From assembly GCA_012861695.1 (NCBI GenBank), contig JAAOOA010000027.1:18534075-18598074 (forward strand): a stretch of DNA of 64,000 bases, written 5' to 3'. The notes below the pieces were generated by a model. That model searched no databases and was not told where the DNA came from. It saw nothing but the letters and a program-made list of their open reading frames with translations. This stretch comes from Trematomus loennbergii (Eukaryota; Chordata; Actinopteri; Perciformes; Nototheniidae). Of the stretch, positions 47,251-58,474 are shown in pieces (positions within the stretch are counted from its first letter, which is position 1; each line of letters begins with the position of its first letter). A program made the translations under genes and the position numbers.

Positions 47251-49560
47251 AGGTAGGGTAGGTAAGTTTGAGAAACCGGCTCGAGATACACTTTTTGTTA
47301 TATTTCTTTGTCTATTTCTTAACATCCCGATAGCAATGAATATCTTAAAGGAGAGGTGTCATGCTTTTCCGGTTATTACCCGTCCCCTTGCGTGTTATGA
47401 AGGTTTTTATGCATGAAAACGGTGTGCAGAGTCAAAACCCTCAAAGTACACCCTGTAGCGAGTAAAACTCTAACACAGAAAATACCTCCCAAAACGCCTC
47501 GTTGGAGATACGTCATTGTCCATTTGATTCTTCCGGGTACGGCATGTGTCATGCGGTACCCGGAACAAAATGGACCAATCCGGAAGAGCTATGGCCACAC
47601 CCAGCGGCGCTGGCCACACCCTCTGCCAGCCTAACATTTACTGTTGGAAGCTCTGGTTCAGTTCACAATCGATCCAGTCAAGCCAATGCCAAGGACCTGT
47701 TTCCTGAAATGTGAGGGGAAATCTGTGCTGTTTGTCCTACCGACGGAAGAACCACGACGAAATCAGTGGTTGAAATTTCTGTTTAACACTGTTCCTTCAG
47801 AGGTTTGAAGAACGTTACTGTGTGCGCGGCATTTCACAGACGAAAGCTGCCAAAACATTGCCCAGTTTGAGGCCGGATATGCACAGCATTTGAAACTGAA
47901 GGACGATGCTATTCCTAGTTTGTTTGGACCGTTTGGAGCAGGGGAAGATTCGGGTACACAACCTGTAAGTTTGCATTGTTATTTGTGTATTTATCAAACA
48001 AGGTATCTACCGCGACTGTTTAAATGTGTAAACATGTTTCGGACCGCTAAGCCATTGACACAGTGCTAACTGGGCTAACTAAGTTGCTAGCGTTTCCATA
48101 TATCAACTCCAATATCAGCAGATGGCCTTACATACATGTATCTCATAGCAGGAGAATGTCTGCATTCACACACGAAATACTCATAGACAGTATACTCCGG
48201 GTGATTTACCGTACGGTCAGTTGCGAAACGTAATTACATTATAGCTGGCGTTCCTAGCGTGTATGCTACCGAGCTAAACAACGGAGCTAGACATGAGTTT
48301 GCTCGGGAAAACATTGTTGTTATGCCAGCTACAATGAATGTAGCAGACTACCCGTATAAGATTGCAATTGTAAACATGTTCTTGATAGCCTAATATGAAC
48401 CACTATCTGTTGTTCATAGTATAGTATAGTATAGTATAGTAGCCTATAGCATATTACACTGAACAACTAGCAAACGTAGGTTGGCATATTAGCTGGCAAG
48501 CTAACTGTGTTGATTAGATAGATACACACTCCTACCACAACTACTACTAACAAATCTAAAACAACTAAGTTTCTCTAATATTTTGTGATTTGCATTTGAT
48601 TTCGTCCAGCCAGATCAGGAAACTCCTGGCGTATCTGGCGGACAACACACACACACGGGATGACCCACTCTGATGCCTCGTCCTAAAAAGCCCCGGCAGC
48701 CGCTTACAAAGCTGCGACAGGCAAGATGCCGAAAACGCCTATAATGGGAGGAATGGATGATATACAGTGTATATATGTATATTTACGCATGTTCATTTTG
48801 TACATTTCTAAAATAAAGTTTGATGGAAATACTTAGTAGGCCTATCCTTTCTTCCCTGAATTATTTGCTCCTATAACATATCATTCATATATAGCAAACC
48901 ATGATTTGATTTCTCATCAAACAGTAGTAGTTTATTACAGGTAAAAATAACTTACTCTTCTATAACAACAGTTGTAGGTACAGTTCGGTTAGTTAGTGTA
49001 TAACATATACGGCTGTACCGAGGCCATTATAAGACTGTTGTTCCGCTGAGAGCGAGCCGAAAAAAGCACTGTTAGACATGGGCGGAGCCTCTCTGGTGGT
49101 TGACTAATCAGAACAGAGTGGCCGAGCTGACCAATCGGAGCACACTAGGCTCACAGGGAGGGGGGGGCAAGAGCTCCAACGAGCCGTTTAGTGGAGAGAG
49201 TGAATACTGCTGAATGCACATACTTTACAGAGATGCTGTATGCGAAACCAATGTGAGTTTGGAAAATTGCACAGTATAAATCTTTTTAGTATACCTCAAC
49301 AATGGAATTATGATCAGTGGAAATGGCCATGACACCTCTCCTTTAAGTGCTTTGACAAAAATTACATTTAATCTGTGGAAGTAATACTGTAAAAGCACGA
49401 CCAATCATTTTAGCCGGCCCGGCTAAAATAACTGGATGGCCTACCTGCCTGTCAGCCTTCCATCTGTGCACAAACTTATCTCGTGCCCTCATTGGTCATG
49501 TGCACGTTCGTGTGTGTTGGAGGAGGGGCTCTATAAGGAAGTGGCAGATTTTCTCCGGTT
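47251..49560 (+). mobile_element. Inverted-repeat element A, split by a Kolobok element
   Basis: Same family as 46866-47245 in opposite orientation. The left part is 47251-47348 and the right part 49343 to about 49560. The two are separated by the Kolobok-type insertion. Element B shows the uninterrupted sequence (ATATCTTAAGTGC on the matching strand). The far end of the element is not recognisable. Confidence 0.75.
47349..49342 (+). mobile_element. Kolobok-type (TTAA-target) DNA transposon with THAP-like fragment
   Basis: A 1994-bp element with perfect inverted ends AGGAGAGGTGTCATG and CATGACACCTCTCCT, flanked by TTAA on both sides (47345-47348, 49343-49346). Near 47690-47960 the + strand encodes a fragment resembling a THAP zinc-binding domain (LKCEGKSVLFVLPTEEPRRN ... 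LLCARHF ... AQFEAGYAQHL), with a stop in the middle. TTAA targets, purine-rich ends and a THAP domain together fit the Kolobok superfamily. piggyBac also uses TTAA but lacks THAP. The transposase core is not seen, so it is non-autonomous. Confidence 0.75.
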
Positions 49561-49854
49561 GTGGCTGCGTTTCACTTCTCTTATTTTTCATTTCCTCGCT
49601 CCTCGGTCTCAGTATCACCGGAAGTTGATTTGTCTGCGCCATCTTGAGTAGCGTCCCACTCATGGATGTATAATAAGAACTGGATACAGCGTGGAGGCGG
49701 GGCCTCATTCATTGCTATGAGAGTTGCTCATTCGCGCATGATGATAAAATGGCCCAACTTTTGAGAGAGCGAAACGTCACAGATTACCCGGCATGCCTTA
49801 GAAGTACCCGTATGTGCGCTCATAGCGCATGCGCAACTTTAACCATGCCCCCTA
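49561..49854. other. Intergenic, repeat-like
   Basis: GC-richer DNA with GGCGGGGCC and GCGCATGCGC patterns, no gene. It ends with CCCCCTA (49848-49854), repeated after the LTR element. Confidence 0.5.
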
Positions 49855-50708
49855 TTGCGTAGAACACCTCTGCTACGCGCCGTTCGTTGGATGAGGCTGA
49901 AATCTCTATTAAAATAAGAAGGAATTGAAAACACCGGAATCAAAATTATAACAAATTATCTGAGTTTACTGGTAGGAAATCAAAACAATTATACAAGTTA
50001 TACAGAGTACTCGAGTACTCCGGGCTTTTTAGGATCGTGATGCGATGCGGCTAAAATGTATCGGGATCCAACCACTCATCGAACAAGAAGAGAGTGCCTT
50101 CTGTCAATGATGCGATGCGGACACAGTTTAACGGAGTCAACCACTCACCTAACCCAAAAAGCAACATTCCACTCCAAAACATCAGTATTTCTACCTACTT
50201 TTGGGGCGGAGATTGCTCAACTCTTTCCTTCCCATTTTTCTCCCAAGCGAATCAGCAGAGCCCCTGGGGAGGGCTGTTTAAACTGACCACCTCCTCCAAG
50301 TGCCCTGATTGGCTAGATTCGCTTCTGGCCGAGGTCAATCAGAGTTTCGAACAGACTGATATCCCCAACCACACCAGGTCAAAAGTCAATGTTTATATTT
50401 ACCTTATCTTACCTCTACATTCCTTTCCCAGGGGATATTTTCACCTAACCTTCCCTCCTTCCGATATTTAAACTCTTCTTCACTTATTTTACGATGTTCT
50501 TTAACGACTTAATTACCCCATCTGGCTCTTAGGAACGATAAGGATCAATGTGGGTGTGTGAAACACAGAATCTCTAAGTCAGTGAGTTTGAAAGTGAGAA
50601 AACATTCTTTTTCTAAGTGATTATCAAAACCCGTTTGTGATTACATAAAACAGTTCAAATAATACATGTTTACTTCAATACAGTGTAGAATCATATCTCT
50701 TTCCTTCA
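49855..50708 (-). repeat. 3' LTR (left copy on the + strand)
   Basis: Nearly identical to 54086-54935, with a few single-base indels, so insertion is fairly recent. On the minus strand it starts TGAAGG. Confidence 0.88.
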
Positions 50709-51204
50709 ATCCCTCTTTTGATCTCACCTCACGAGATCAACATATAGCATTTGAAACATTATCACTGTCAATTTTCTTCTTACTGTGTCTGTCCCAACAT
50801 TTATATAAACCCATCAGAAGTTGGGATATAGAGCACTTTAAACCTCTAGGAACAGTCCACAACAACAACTTATTATGACAGTGGAGGGAGAATAAAATAT
50901 GTCTAAAAAGCACAGTCCTTGTCAGCTGAGTCATCTTTACTCTTCCCTCAATGGTGGAACTGATGAGTCTTAACACACAATGAGCAGATACAAGGCACAC
51001 AACAACAACCACATGTCACTAAAATGGCAATGAAAGTAGCCACAGAAATTAGAAAAGACATTATCATACTTTTCCCTCTTTTGGTAACACATAGTTCTGT
51101 AGAATAAAAAAAATACAAATCCCTTACATTATGGGATATAAAAATAAAGTTGAAAGTTCCTAAAAAAAAATGGATTGTTCAGACAAAGTTCCACACCGGC
51201 TATA

Positions 51205-51606
51205 TCAACCTGTTTCAGCGGGAAATGGAGTTCCCTGTGCCGTCTTGGTTTGCCATGTCTTCGTCCCCCCAGCCCGCTGACGGCGGCTTCTGGGGTGCTT
51301 GCTAGAGAGATGTGGCCTGATTGTCTTCCCCCGGCCCGCTGATGGCGGCCTCCGGGTCGATGTTGGAGAGATGTCCTGATACTCCTCCTCCGGCCCCTCC
51401 GGCCCGCTGATGGCGGCTTCCGGGTCGACTGCCTTGACGAGGGCCAGATCTCTCCTGATGTCGTCTAGGGTCCTCGCGACGAGGGCCAACTCTGTCCTGA
51501 TGTCGTCTAGGGTCCTCGCAGGTGTTTTTCCCGACCGCACACTGGCTCCAGTGGTACCAGTTGTCCCCTTTCCATCTAGGCGGACGGCATGGGAGGTCCC
51601 CTCCAA
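51205..51606 (-). CDS. Hypothetical frame inside the LTR element (133 aa)
   Basis: Contains a heptad-like doublet (TLDDIRTELALVART / TLDDIRRDLALVK), then a Pro/Arg-rich basic tail (RRPPSAGRG, KHPRSRRQRAGG). This could be a short coiled coil plus a nucleic-acid-binding tail, as in some Gag-like proteins. I do not recognise the family. Confidence 0.35.
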   Translation of the reverse strand: MEGTSHAVRLDGKGTTGTTGASVRSGKTPARTLDDIRTELALVARTLDDIRRDLALVKAVDPEAAISGPEGPEEEYQDISPTSTRRPPSAGRGKTIRPHLSSKHPRSRRQRAGGTKTWQTKTAQGTPFPAETG

Positions 51607-51804
51607 CCAGACGTAATCTGCTGTGTTGGCCTTGTGTTTCTCAGGTCCCCCTTTCGACGTCAGCAGCCTGTGTGGAGAAGTCTCATACCAAGCCCTTAAG
51701 TTGCTGGAAATATGGTTTTGAAATCATCTTTTCTACTTCTTTAGTGTTTATTGGCGGCACCAACTAGTCTGGAGTGTGGACAAGAGACTATGCAGAAAAT
51801 AATA

Positions 51805-51975
51805 AACAAAAATTAAAAAAAATTAAAAATTAAAAAAAAAATTAAAAATTAAAAAATTAAAAATTAAAAATTAAAAATTAAAAATTAAAATTAAAAAATT
51901 AAAAATTAAAAAATTAAAAATTAAAAAATTAAAAATTAAAAATTAAAATAAAACAAAAATAAAATAAAACAAAAA
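51805..51975. repeat. Low-complexity AAAAATT array
   Basis: Irregular simple repeat of TTAAAAA units inside the LTR element. Confidence 0.9.
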
Positions 51976-52551
51976 AGGAACAAACTAACAAAACAAAAAA
52001 TAACCAAAGCTAGATTATTTTAAATGTATCAATTTCTCTTTAAAGCAACAAACAAACCAAAACAAAAAATACCATAACTAGTATTTTTAAATTGATAAAT
52101 TTCTCCTAAAAACGTAATAATCTCACATACATATTGTCTGATGTATATTCTATCCTTTCCCCCCTTTTACTGAAATAGAACGCCGTTAACGGTGTTCCTA
52201 TTTTCAGAAATATCGAGCCTTACACATCAGTTATTTAATATCAGGTATATATTTATTATCACTATTACTATATATCAGGCATTAAATGTCAGCCTTCTTC
52301 CATGATTGACCTCGTCTATATTATCTGACTTATATTGATACGTGTCTGTTTGTATTTATTTAATATACTGGGCAATTTATTGATAACTCTTTTGAATCAC
52401 CCTCTTTTCTTAACAACTGGAGCTATGGCTATTTTGAAATCTGACTTGGTTAAGAGATGATTAGTTTATTGGTGAGAGCAAAACTCTTCCTCTTGTTCTG
52501 GGGAGGGGGTTTGGGAGAGTTCCTTACAATCTCCAGATCTTCCTCTCTGTG

Positions 52552-52983
52552 TTAAGGCCATAAAACCGTTAATGGGCTCTGTGGTCTGTTCAGATTTAGA
52601 TTTTCTCCCTCTCCAGAGGTCATGCCTGTCTTTGACCCTGTGTGCTGCTGTGAAACTGCAGCACCTCCGGAGCAGAGAGAGTGGGAGATCTCTTCCCAAA
52701 AGTGTAAGCTCCCTTTTGAGCAACATAGCACCACATTCAACTCTCCTGACTTGTTTGTAAAGCGTTCTTCCAGACCTGAATTGAGTCTTCTGTTGTGTAA
52801 CGGAAAATCCCATTTCCAAAAAGGGGTTAGTTTAATAGTCCTTATCATATTATCGCACTGTGCTTGCATGCTAGGACCTAATTCTCTTTCTACATGTTTT
52901 AGCTCCATATTAGCAGGGTTCACTAACATGGTTGGTTGATCCAGTTTAAGATTTTCAATATCTACCATTACTATTTCCAACAT
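52552..52983 (-). CDS. Hypothetical frame inside the LTR element (143 aa)
   Basis: Starts MLEIVMVDIENLKLDQPTML. A second overlapping minus frame of 117 aa runs 52466-52819, suggesting one broken frame. No conserved domain was recognised. In position it could be a remnant of an internal polyprotein, but the sequence does not show that. Confidence 0.3.
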   Translation of the reverse strand: MLEIVMVDIENLKLDQPTMLVNPANMELKHVERELGPSMQAQCDNMIRTIKLTPFWKWDFPLHNRRLNSGLEERFTNKSGELNVVLCCSKGSLHFWEEISHSLCSGGAAVSQQHTGSKTGMTSGEGENLNLNRPQSPLTVLWP

Positions 52984-53549
52984 TCCTGTTCCCTGAATAT
53001 CAGGTCCAACAATGTGTTTTCCTTAGGAGTATTAGATGGGATACTCATAAGTGGCATATGTGAGCCATTATCTCCGTAGGGTGGAGGTAGGGTCTCAGAC
53101 ATTATACCACCTCTTGTTGCTCTCTGTCCCTCTGTTTCTGCAATTCTTTACCCACAGTTCTTATTACTGGACTTGTCCTCAAGTATTACACAGATTTGAC
53201 TTAAAAAAAATCACACAGAGCTTTTCATACCTTATCATATTACAGCCAGGCAAATTTTTATAGTGCGATGTTTATTTCAACAGATAGCGTGACTTCCAGA
53301 AGTAGCTTCTACAACCCCTTGATGCGACTTCTGGTCAAGAGTGAAAACTCAGTCAACAAAATCTTTTATCGTCACGTTTAATGAGCCTGATTATCCCCAC
53401 AACAGTTTTGTGATGAGAGCCGGTCGTTCCAAATAATTAGTTGGAGGTCGCGTCTCTCTCCTCTTGTTTCACCCACCATATCACAATTACAGAAATTTTA
53501 TACATTTAAAGCACCACGAAAGGTGCTCCACCCGCCACACTCAAACACT

Positions 53550-53840
53550 ATTTTTGCTCTAGATGCAGGACTCTTATACCCTTCTCTAAGCACCTCATGA
53601 AACTCCTATTTTTGCTGTAGATCAAGGACTCTTATACCCTTCTCTAAGCAATTCATGAAACTCCTATTTTTGCTGTAGATCAAGGACTCTTATACCCTTC
53701 TCTAAGCAATTCATGAAACTCCTATTTTTGCTGTAGATCAAGGACTCTTATACCTTTCTCTAAGCAATTCATGAAACTCCTATTTTTGCTGTAGATCAAG
53801 GACTCTTATACCTTTCTCTAAGCAATTCATGAAACTTCTA
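53550..53840. repeat. 58-bp tandem repeat inside the LTR element
   Basis: About five copies of a 58-bp unit with CTATTTTTGCTGTAGATC and GGACTCTTATACC, close to the inner edge of the 5' LTR. Confidence 0.9.
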
Positions 53841-54085
53841 ACTTGAATATGTATTGTATTTCCCACCGTGACTAAGAACACTGAGAACGCTGCTGACAAC
53901 TCTAAATTTTTAGTATAATCAATCACAGATTTTTGATAATCAAAACAGGTGTCTGCTCACCTTTTGTGTATAGAGCTCTTGCAGTTGTCAACAGTGTCTC
54001 TTGTCCTCCCCTGGACTGGATTCTGTCCCCTGGCTGTCGGTGTCCCTTTCTAGAGGTCAGCTCACAAACGTCGGGTCACCATTTA

Positions 54086-54935
54086 TTGCGATAGAACACC
54101 TCTGCTACGCGCCGTTCGTTGGATGAGGCTGAAATCTCTATTAAAATAAGAAAGGAATTGAAAACACCGGAATCAAAATTATAACAAATTATCTGAGTTT
54201 ACTGGTAGGAAATCAAAACAATTACAAGTTATACAGAGTACTCGAGTACTCCGGGCTTTTTAGGATCGTGATGCGATGCGGCTAAAATGTATCGGGATCC
54301 AACCACTCATCGAACAAGAAGAGAGTGCCTTCTGTCAATGATGCGATGCGGACACAGTTTAACGGAGTCAACCACTCACCTAACCCAAAAAGCAACATTC
54401 ACTCCAAAACATCAGTATTTCTACCTACTTTTGGGGCGGAGATTGCTCAACTCTTTCCTTCCCATTTTTCTCCCAAGCGAATCAGCAGAGCCCTGGGGAG
54501 GGGCTGTTTAAACTGACCACCTCCTCCAAGTGCCCTGATTGGCTAGATTCGCTTCTGGCCGAGGTCAATCAGAGTTTCGAACAGACTGATATCCCCAACC
54601 ACACCAGGTCAAAAGTCAATGTTTATATTTACCTTATCTTACCTCTACATTCCTTTCCCAGGGGATTTTCACCTAACCTTCTCCTTCCGATATTTAAACT
54701 CTTCTTCACTTATTTTACGATGTTCTTTAACGACTTAATTACCCCATCTGGCTCTTAGGAACGATAAGGATCAATGTGGGTGTGTGAAACACAGAATCTC
54801 TAAGTCAGTGAGTTTGAAAGTGAGAACAACATTCTTTTTCTAAGTGATTATCAAACCCGTTTGTGATTACATAAAAACAGTTCAAATAATACATGTTTAC
54901 TTCAATACAGTGTAGAATCATATCTCTTTCCTTCA
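54086..54935 (-). repeat. 5' LTR (right copy on the + strand)
   Basis: Direct copy of 49855-50708. The primer-binding-like site lies next to it at 54069-54081. Confidence 0.88.
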
Positions 54936-54942
54936 CCCCCTA

Positions 54943-55194
54943 AATGCTCGTTCACATCAAGCACGTCAATTTGCGTACACGTACAGTAACAGCACCGCAC
55001 GTTCATGACAGCACGGTAATGGTTTGTTATTATGATAGATTTGATATTAACGAGGCGGCAGTTAGCAGCTAGCGGTTAGCTAGTAATTATGCTAATTTAC
55101 ACATCAATCGTTATGTACTTTTATATTACGCTGTAACAGGATCTAGTGATATCCAAGCAACAGAGCTTCATTTAGCATGAAAGAATTATTGCAC

Positions 55195-55249
<55 letters not shown>

Positions 55250-55923
55250 TGCAATAAGCTTCTTAGTGCAATAAGAAGCTACAGGGACGTTAATCTACGT
55301 CGGTAATATTAACTTTATTTAATGCAACATTTACGGTACAAGATTTAATCATACAGCCCATGTAGTATAATATTTTACAAATGATGAATTACAGCAAACA
55401 TGTGCAATATATCCATTAGTACAGCTCCATGGGCTGGCAGTAAGGCGATATGGGTCCGTTCTTATTGTGCATCCATGGGTAAAGATAAACGCATGTAGTG
55501 CTGAACACGTAACATGAACGTGCCGGGCGGCGCGGTCCCGTGGGTTAGATGCGCGTTCATAATGCAGAGGGAAATAACTCACAGAATAACGTTATTAGCA
55601 CATTTTTACAACTTGAGGAACGAATGTTTTTAATAAGGGCTATACAAGTGTTCATACTGGGTAGTTTATTTAGTTTAAAAAAAATTATCCAACGATTTAC
55701 AGACCACTCTTTCCCCATGTAAGTCAATGGGAAAAAGTGTTTCCGGGCCTGGCAACCAAAAGGAAGTGTAGTACCGCTGTTTGGCCAGCACGAATATTTT
55801 CATCTGAGTCCGGCGCACTTCCTGGGGGCTTGGTCCCACTGGCCTTATTTTTGACGGAGGACCGAGGATCGAGGAGCGAGGAGCGATAATGGAGGAGCTA
55901 TAATCGAGGAACCACCAGACCAT
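54943..55923. other. Intergenic region with a TA microsatellite
   Basis: No gene is visible. A (TA)n array occupies about 55200-55246. Around it is ordinary AT-rich DNA with repeat-like GC-richer patches near 55530 and 55850. Confidence 0.6.
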
Positions 55924-56315
55924 GGGTGTTTCTCAATCGCGAGTACGCTTGCTTGGTAGCACATGTCTGCCGAGCATCTTGCTTCAGAAGCGAGTCAAGA
56001 ATACTTCCTGGCATTCGGAAAACGAAGTGTGGAACACGCTAGCAAGTGTGCAGGTGTGCGTCATATGAGAGGCCCCGCCTTACATCTTCCGCCACAGATT
56101 TGGGGAAATGGTCCGTGCGCAAAGCATTGTGGGGATTTTAAGACCGCGAAGTCTACTCATGTGCAGACTCGATATTTCTCCAAACGGAGTACGCCGGGCT
56201 CGGTAGATTTCCAAGTATGCTGGAGATTGGAACAGTACTTCAGCGGCACTCGATGACGTAGTATGCTTGAAATAGTGGCTCTGAAGCAGCTTTACTCGCG
56301 ATTGAGAAACACCCC
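55924..56315. mobile_element. 392-bp inverted-repeat element (MITE)
   Basis: Ends GGGTGTTTCTCAATCGCGAG and CTCGCGATTGAGAAACACCC are near-perfect inverted repeats. The core is GC-rich and noncoding. The ORFs in it on both strands are shadows of this element. Confidence 0.82.
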
Positions 56316-58474
56316 AGCCTTCGATGAAATCCTCAGACACTCGCCCCGCCCCCTTACTGTGTATCGCTCACTGATTGGACGATGCAGCGCATGCACTGAT
56401 CTGTTGCTTCTTGACATGAGAGCAGTTTCCCAGCGGAGTGAAGAAAATACATGAACCTCACGAGAGTCACTCCTCAGTTCATGCAGTGTTTTGTTTCAAT
56501 TAATGTATCATTTAGTTACAAATATGTGATATATCTGAACAACAAAGTGGTCAAAAATCATTTTATTCATTTTTTGGAAACATTTTCATGATCGCTTTTT
56601 TCGTTTTACATTTTCATTTATTGTAATTTCCATTCAGTCAGTCATTAAGTGATATTTAAAATGTTAATTTGCTACATATCCACACAAACAAACAAAGTGT
56701 GCAATCCAATGAATGTTAATATAACTGGGTTTTGATAGATAACATATCTCTTTGCTTCTCTCAATTATTTTTATTTATATTGAGCACTCTAATCAATATT
56801 AATCTAACTAATGTTCGTTTATACATTTTAAGAATGGCGTTTATCTTATTTGAGAATGACGAAGGTACGTTTTAACCATTTGTTTCTAATTGAAACAACA
56901 ACAAAAAACAGAAACGGGTCGTTTTTTTGTTTTTCAATTTTGCCCCAAAACCAAAAAACGGAAATTCAGCTCGTTTTTTCGTTTTTCTGTTCTTACTGTT
57001 AAAACAAGTATGTTTCGTTTCCATAGGTGGGTGGGTCTCCAGTGCCTCCTTGCTTCTGATTGGCTAGTTTGCCCTATGCTTGCGCTGTACTCTTCAAAAT
57101 AAAGGTTCTAACTCTTTGCCTTTACACAGTGCAAAAATGACAAGCTTCTGCTATCTTTGATGAGCGATAACATTATTTTATATATAAAATAACACGATAA
57201 CATTTATTTCTGTCAAACACAAGCAGAAACATTACTTTCCAAAAATGGAAAGTTATCTTGGTCCCGCTGCCAACGTGAAAAACAGGGTACGTTTAGTGCT
57301 GCTAACGTAATGAAAATGGCTAGTAGTGTTTTATTTAAATGGATATTTAGATAGTCAACTAAGAAACATAAAGTACTTGAAACGTACATTTTGGTAACAA
57401 TTTTGAATATGATCATTTTCTTGAGCTTTAAACTCGTGGGGTCAAAATGACCACCAAGGATAGAGGGTGTAAAGCAAATGTGAAGATAAAGGAGGGTTAA
57501 GAATACATTATATAGCAGTTTTTTGTTTTACAATATCCTAAAGTCTATTTTTAACAAACTATTGAGTTGGCTTTTTCATTACATTTAAAATATAAATTGT
57601 ACCTAAAATAATACGGAGTGAGCAGGTTATACATATTCACACCATATGCAATCATAGGATATTTTGAGTTCGAAAGATATTTGTCCAAATTGACTACAAA
57701 ATAGTACAAATGCAAAACATAAAAAAAAAAATGTTGGTGAGTGAAGTCCAAAGTCGTATTATAGATTATTTGATTGTGTAATTACAAGGTGAGAGAAAAT
57801 AGATCCACATCGTCCTATTAAACTTGTATTTTTCAATTTGTTAGTACATTTTTCTCAGAAAAACCTTTTCTAAATTAAAGTAAATTATTTAAAAAGGTTG
57901 AATAGTTGAAATTGAACGTAAACTGTGTCAAACACCACTCCTGAAATTGACTTTGGTTGAAGTTTATTATAATATTGATATTATATAAAGATCTATATAT
58001 AACATTGATTAAGCCTTACGGGTCCCTTTTAAATATATATATATTTTGTATAATGTTCAGGGCTGACAGTGCCTTATTTTCAATTTGAAAACACATGGCA
58101 ATTTTATTAATACAGCAGATGAAAAGATTTGCAATTCTTCATGGGTGTCATTGGCTCTCTAGATAAAGGCAGTATCTGTTTGCTAAGCTCAGATATTGAT
58201 TTATTTAAATAAGTGACCTTTGAATACATATTGCAAACATAGCCTTAAAAAGGTGCAGGAAAAGGACTTCAAATATTACTTAAAGACTGGACTTTTTAAT
58301 TTAGTCAAGAGAAGAGAAAAGAGAAGAAAGGAAAGAAAATTGTTATAAGGGGTTATTAATGACAGACATAATATGGCTAGGGAGGCTGTGACTGGTTCAA
58401 TCCCCACTGCAGTCAGCATGTCGTTGTGTCCCTGGGCTTCACCCCAAATAGCTCCTGTGAGGATTGTCCACAGT
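56316..58474. other. Long AT-rich intergenic stretch
   Basis: No supported gene. Contains simple GTTTTT/CGTTTTT-rich repeats near 56900-56990 and a purine-rich run near 58310-58340. Short frames have no domain. Confidence 0.6.

Larger units (their letters stand above)
49855..54935 (-). mobile_element. LTR retroelement, minus orientation, no recognisable pol
   Basis: Two direct long repeats (49855-50708 and 54086-54935, about 850 bp each) enclose 3.4 kb. The 7-bp sequence CCCCCTA flanks both ends (49848-49854, 54936-54942), as expected for a target-site duplication. On the minus strand a primer-binding-like TGGTGACCCGACG lies just inside the right LTR (54069-54081), and a purine-rich AAAAGAGGGAT lies just inside the left LTR (50709-50721). 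These fix the orientation. The interior has only short minus frames without reverse transcriptase or integrase. It is a non-autonomous or internally deleted element, possibly of endogenous-retrovirus origin. Confidence 0.85.

Noticed and set aside
53550..53840. 58-bp repeats as a CRISPR array
   Set aside because: Direct adjacent repeats without unique spacers, in a vertebrate LTR element.
55924..56315. 97-aa and 86-aa frames on opposite strands
   Set aside because: Both lie within the inverted-repeat element and carry no recognisable domain.
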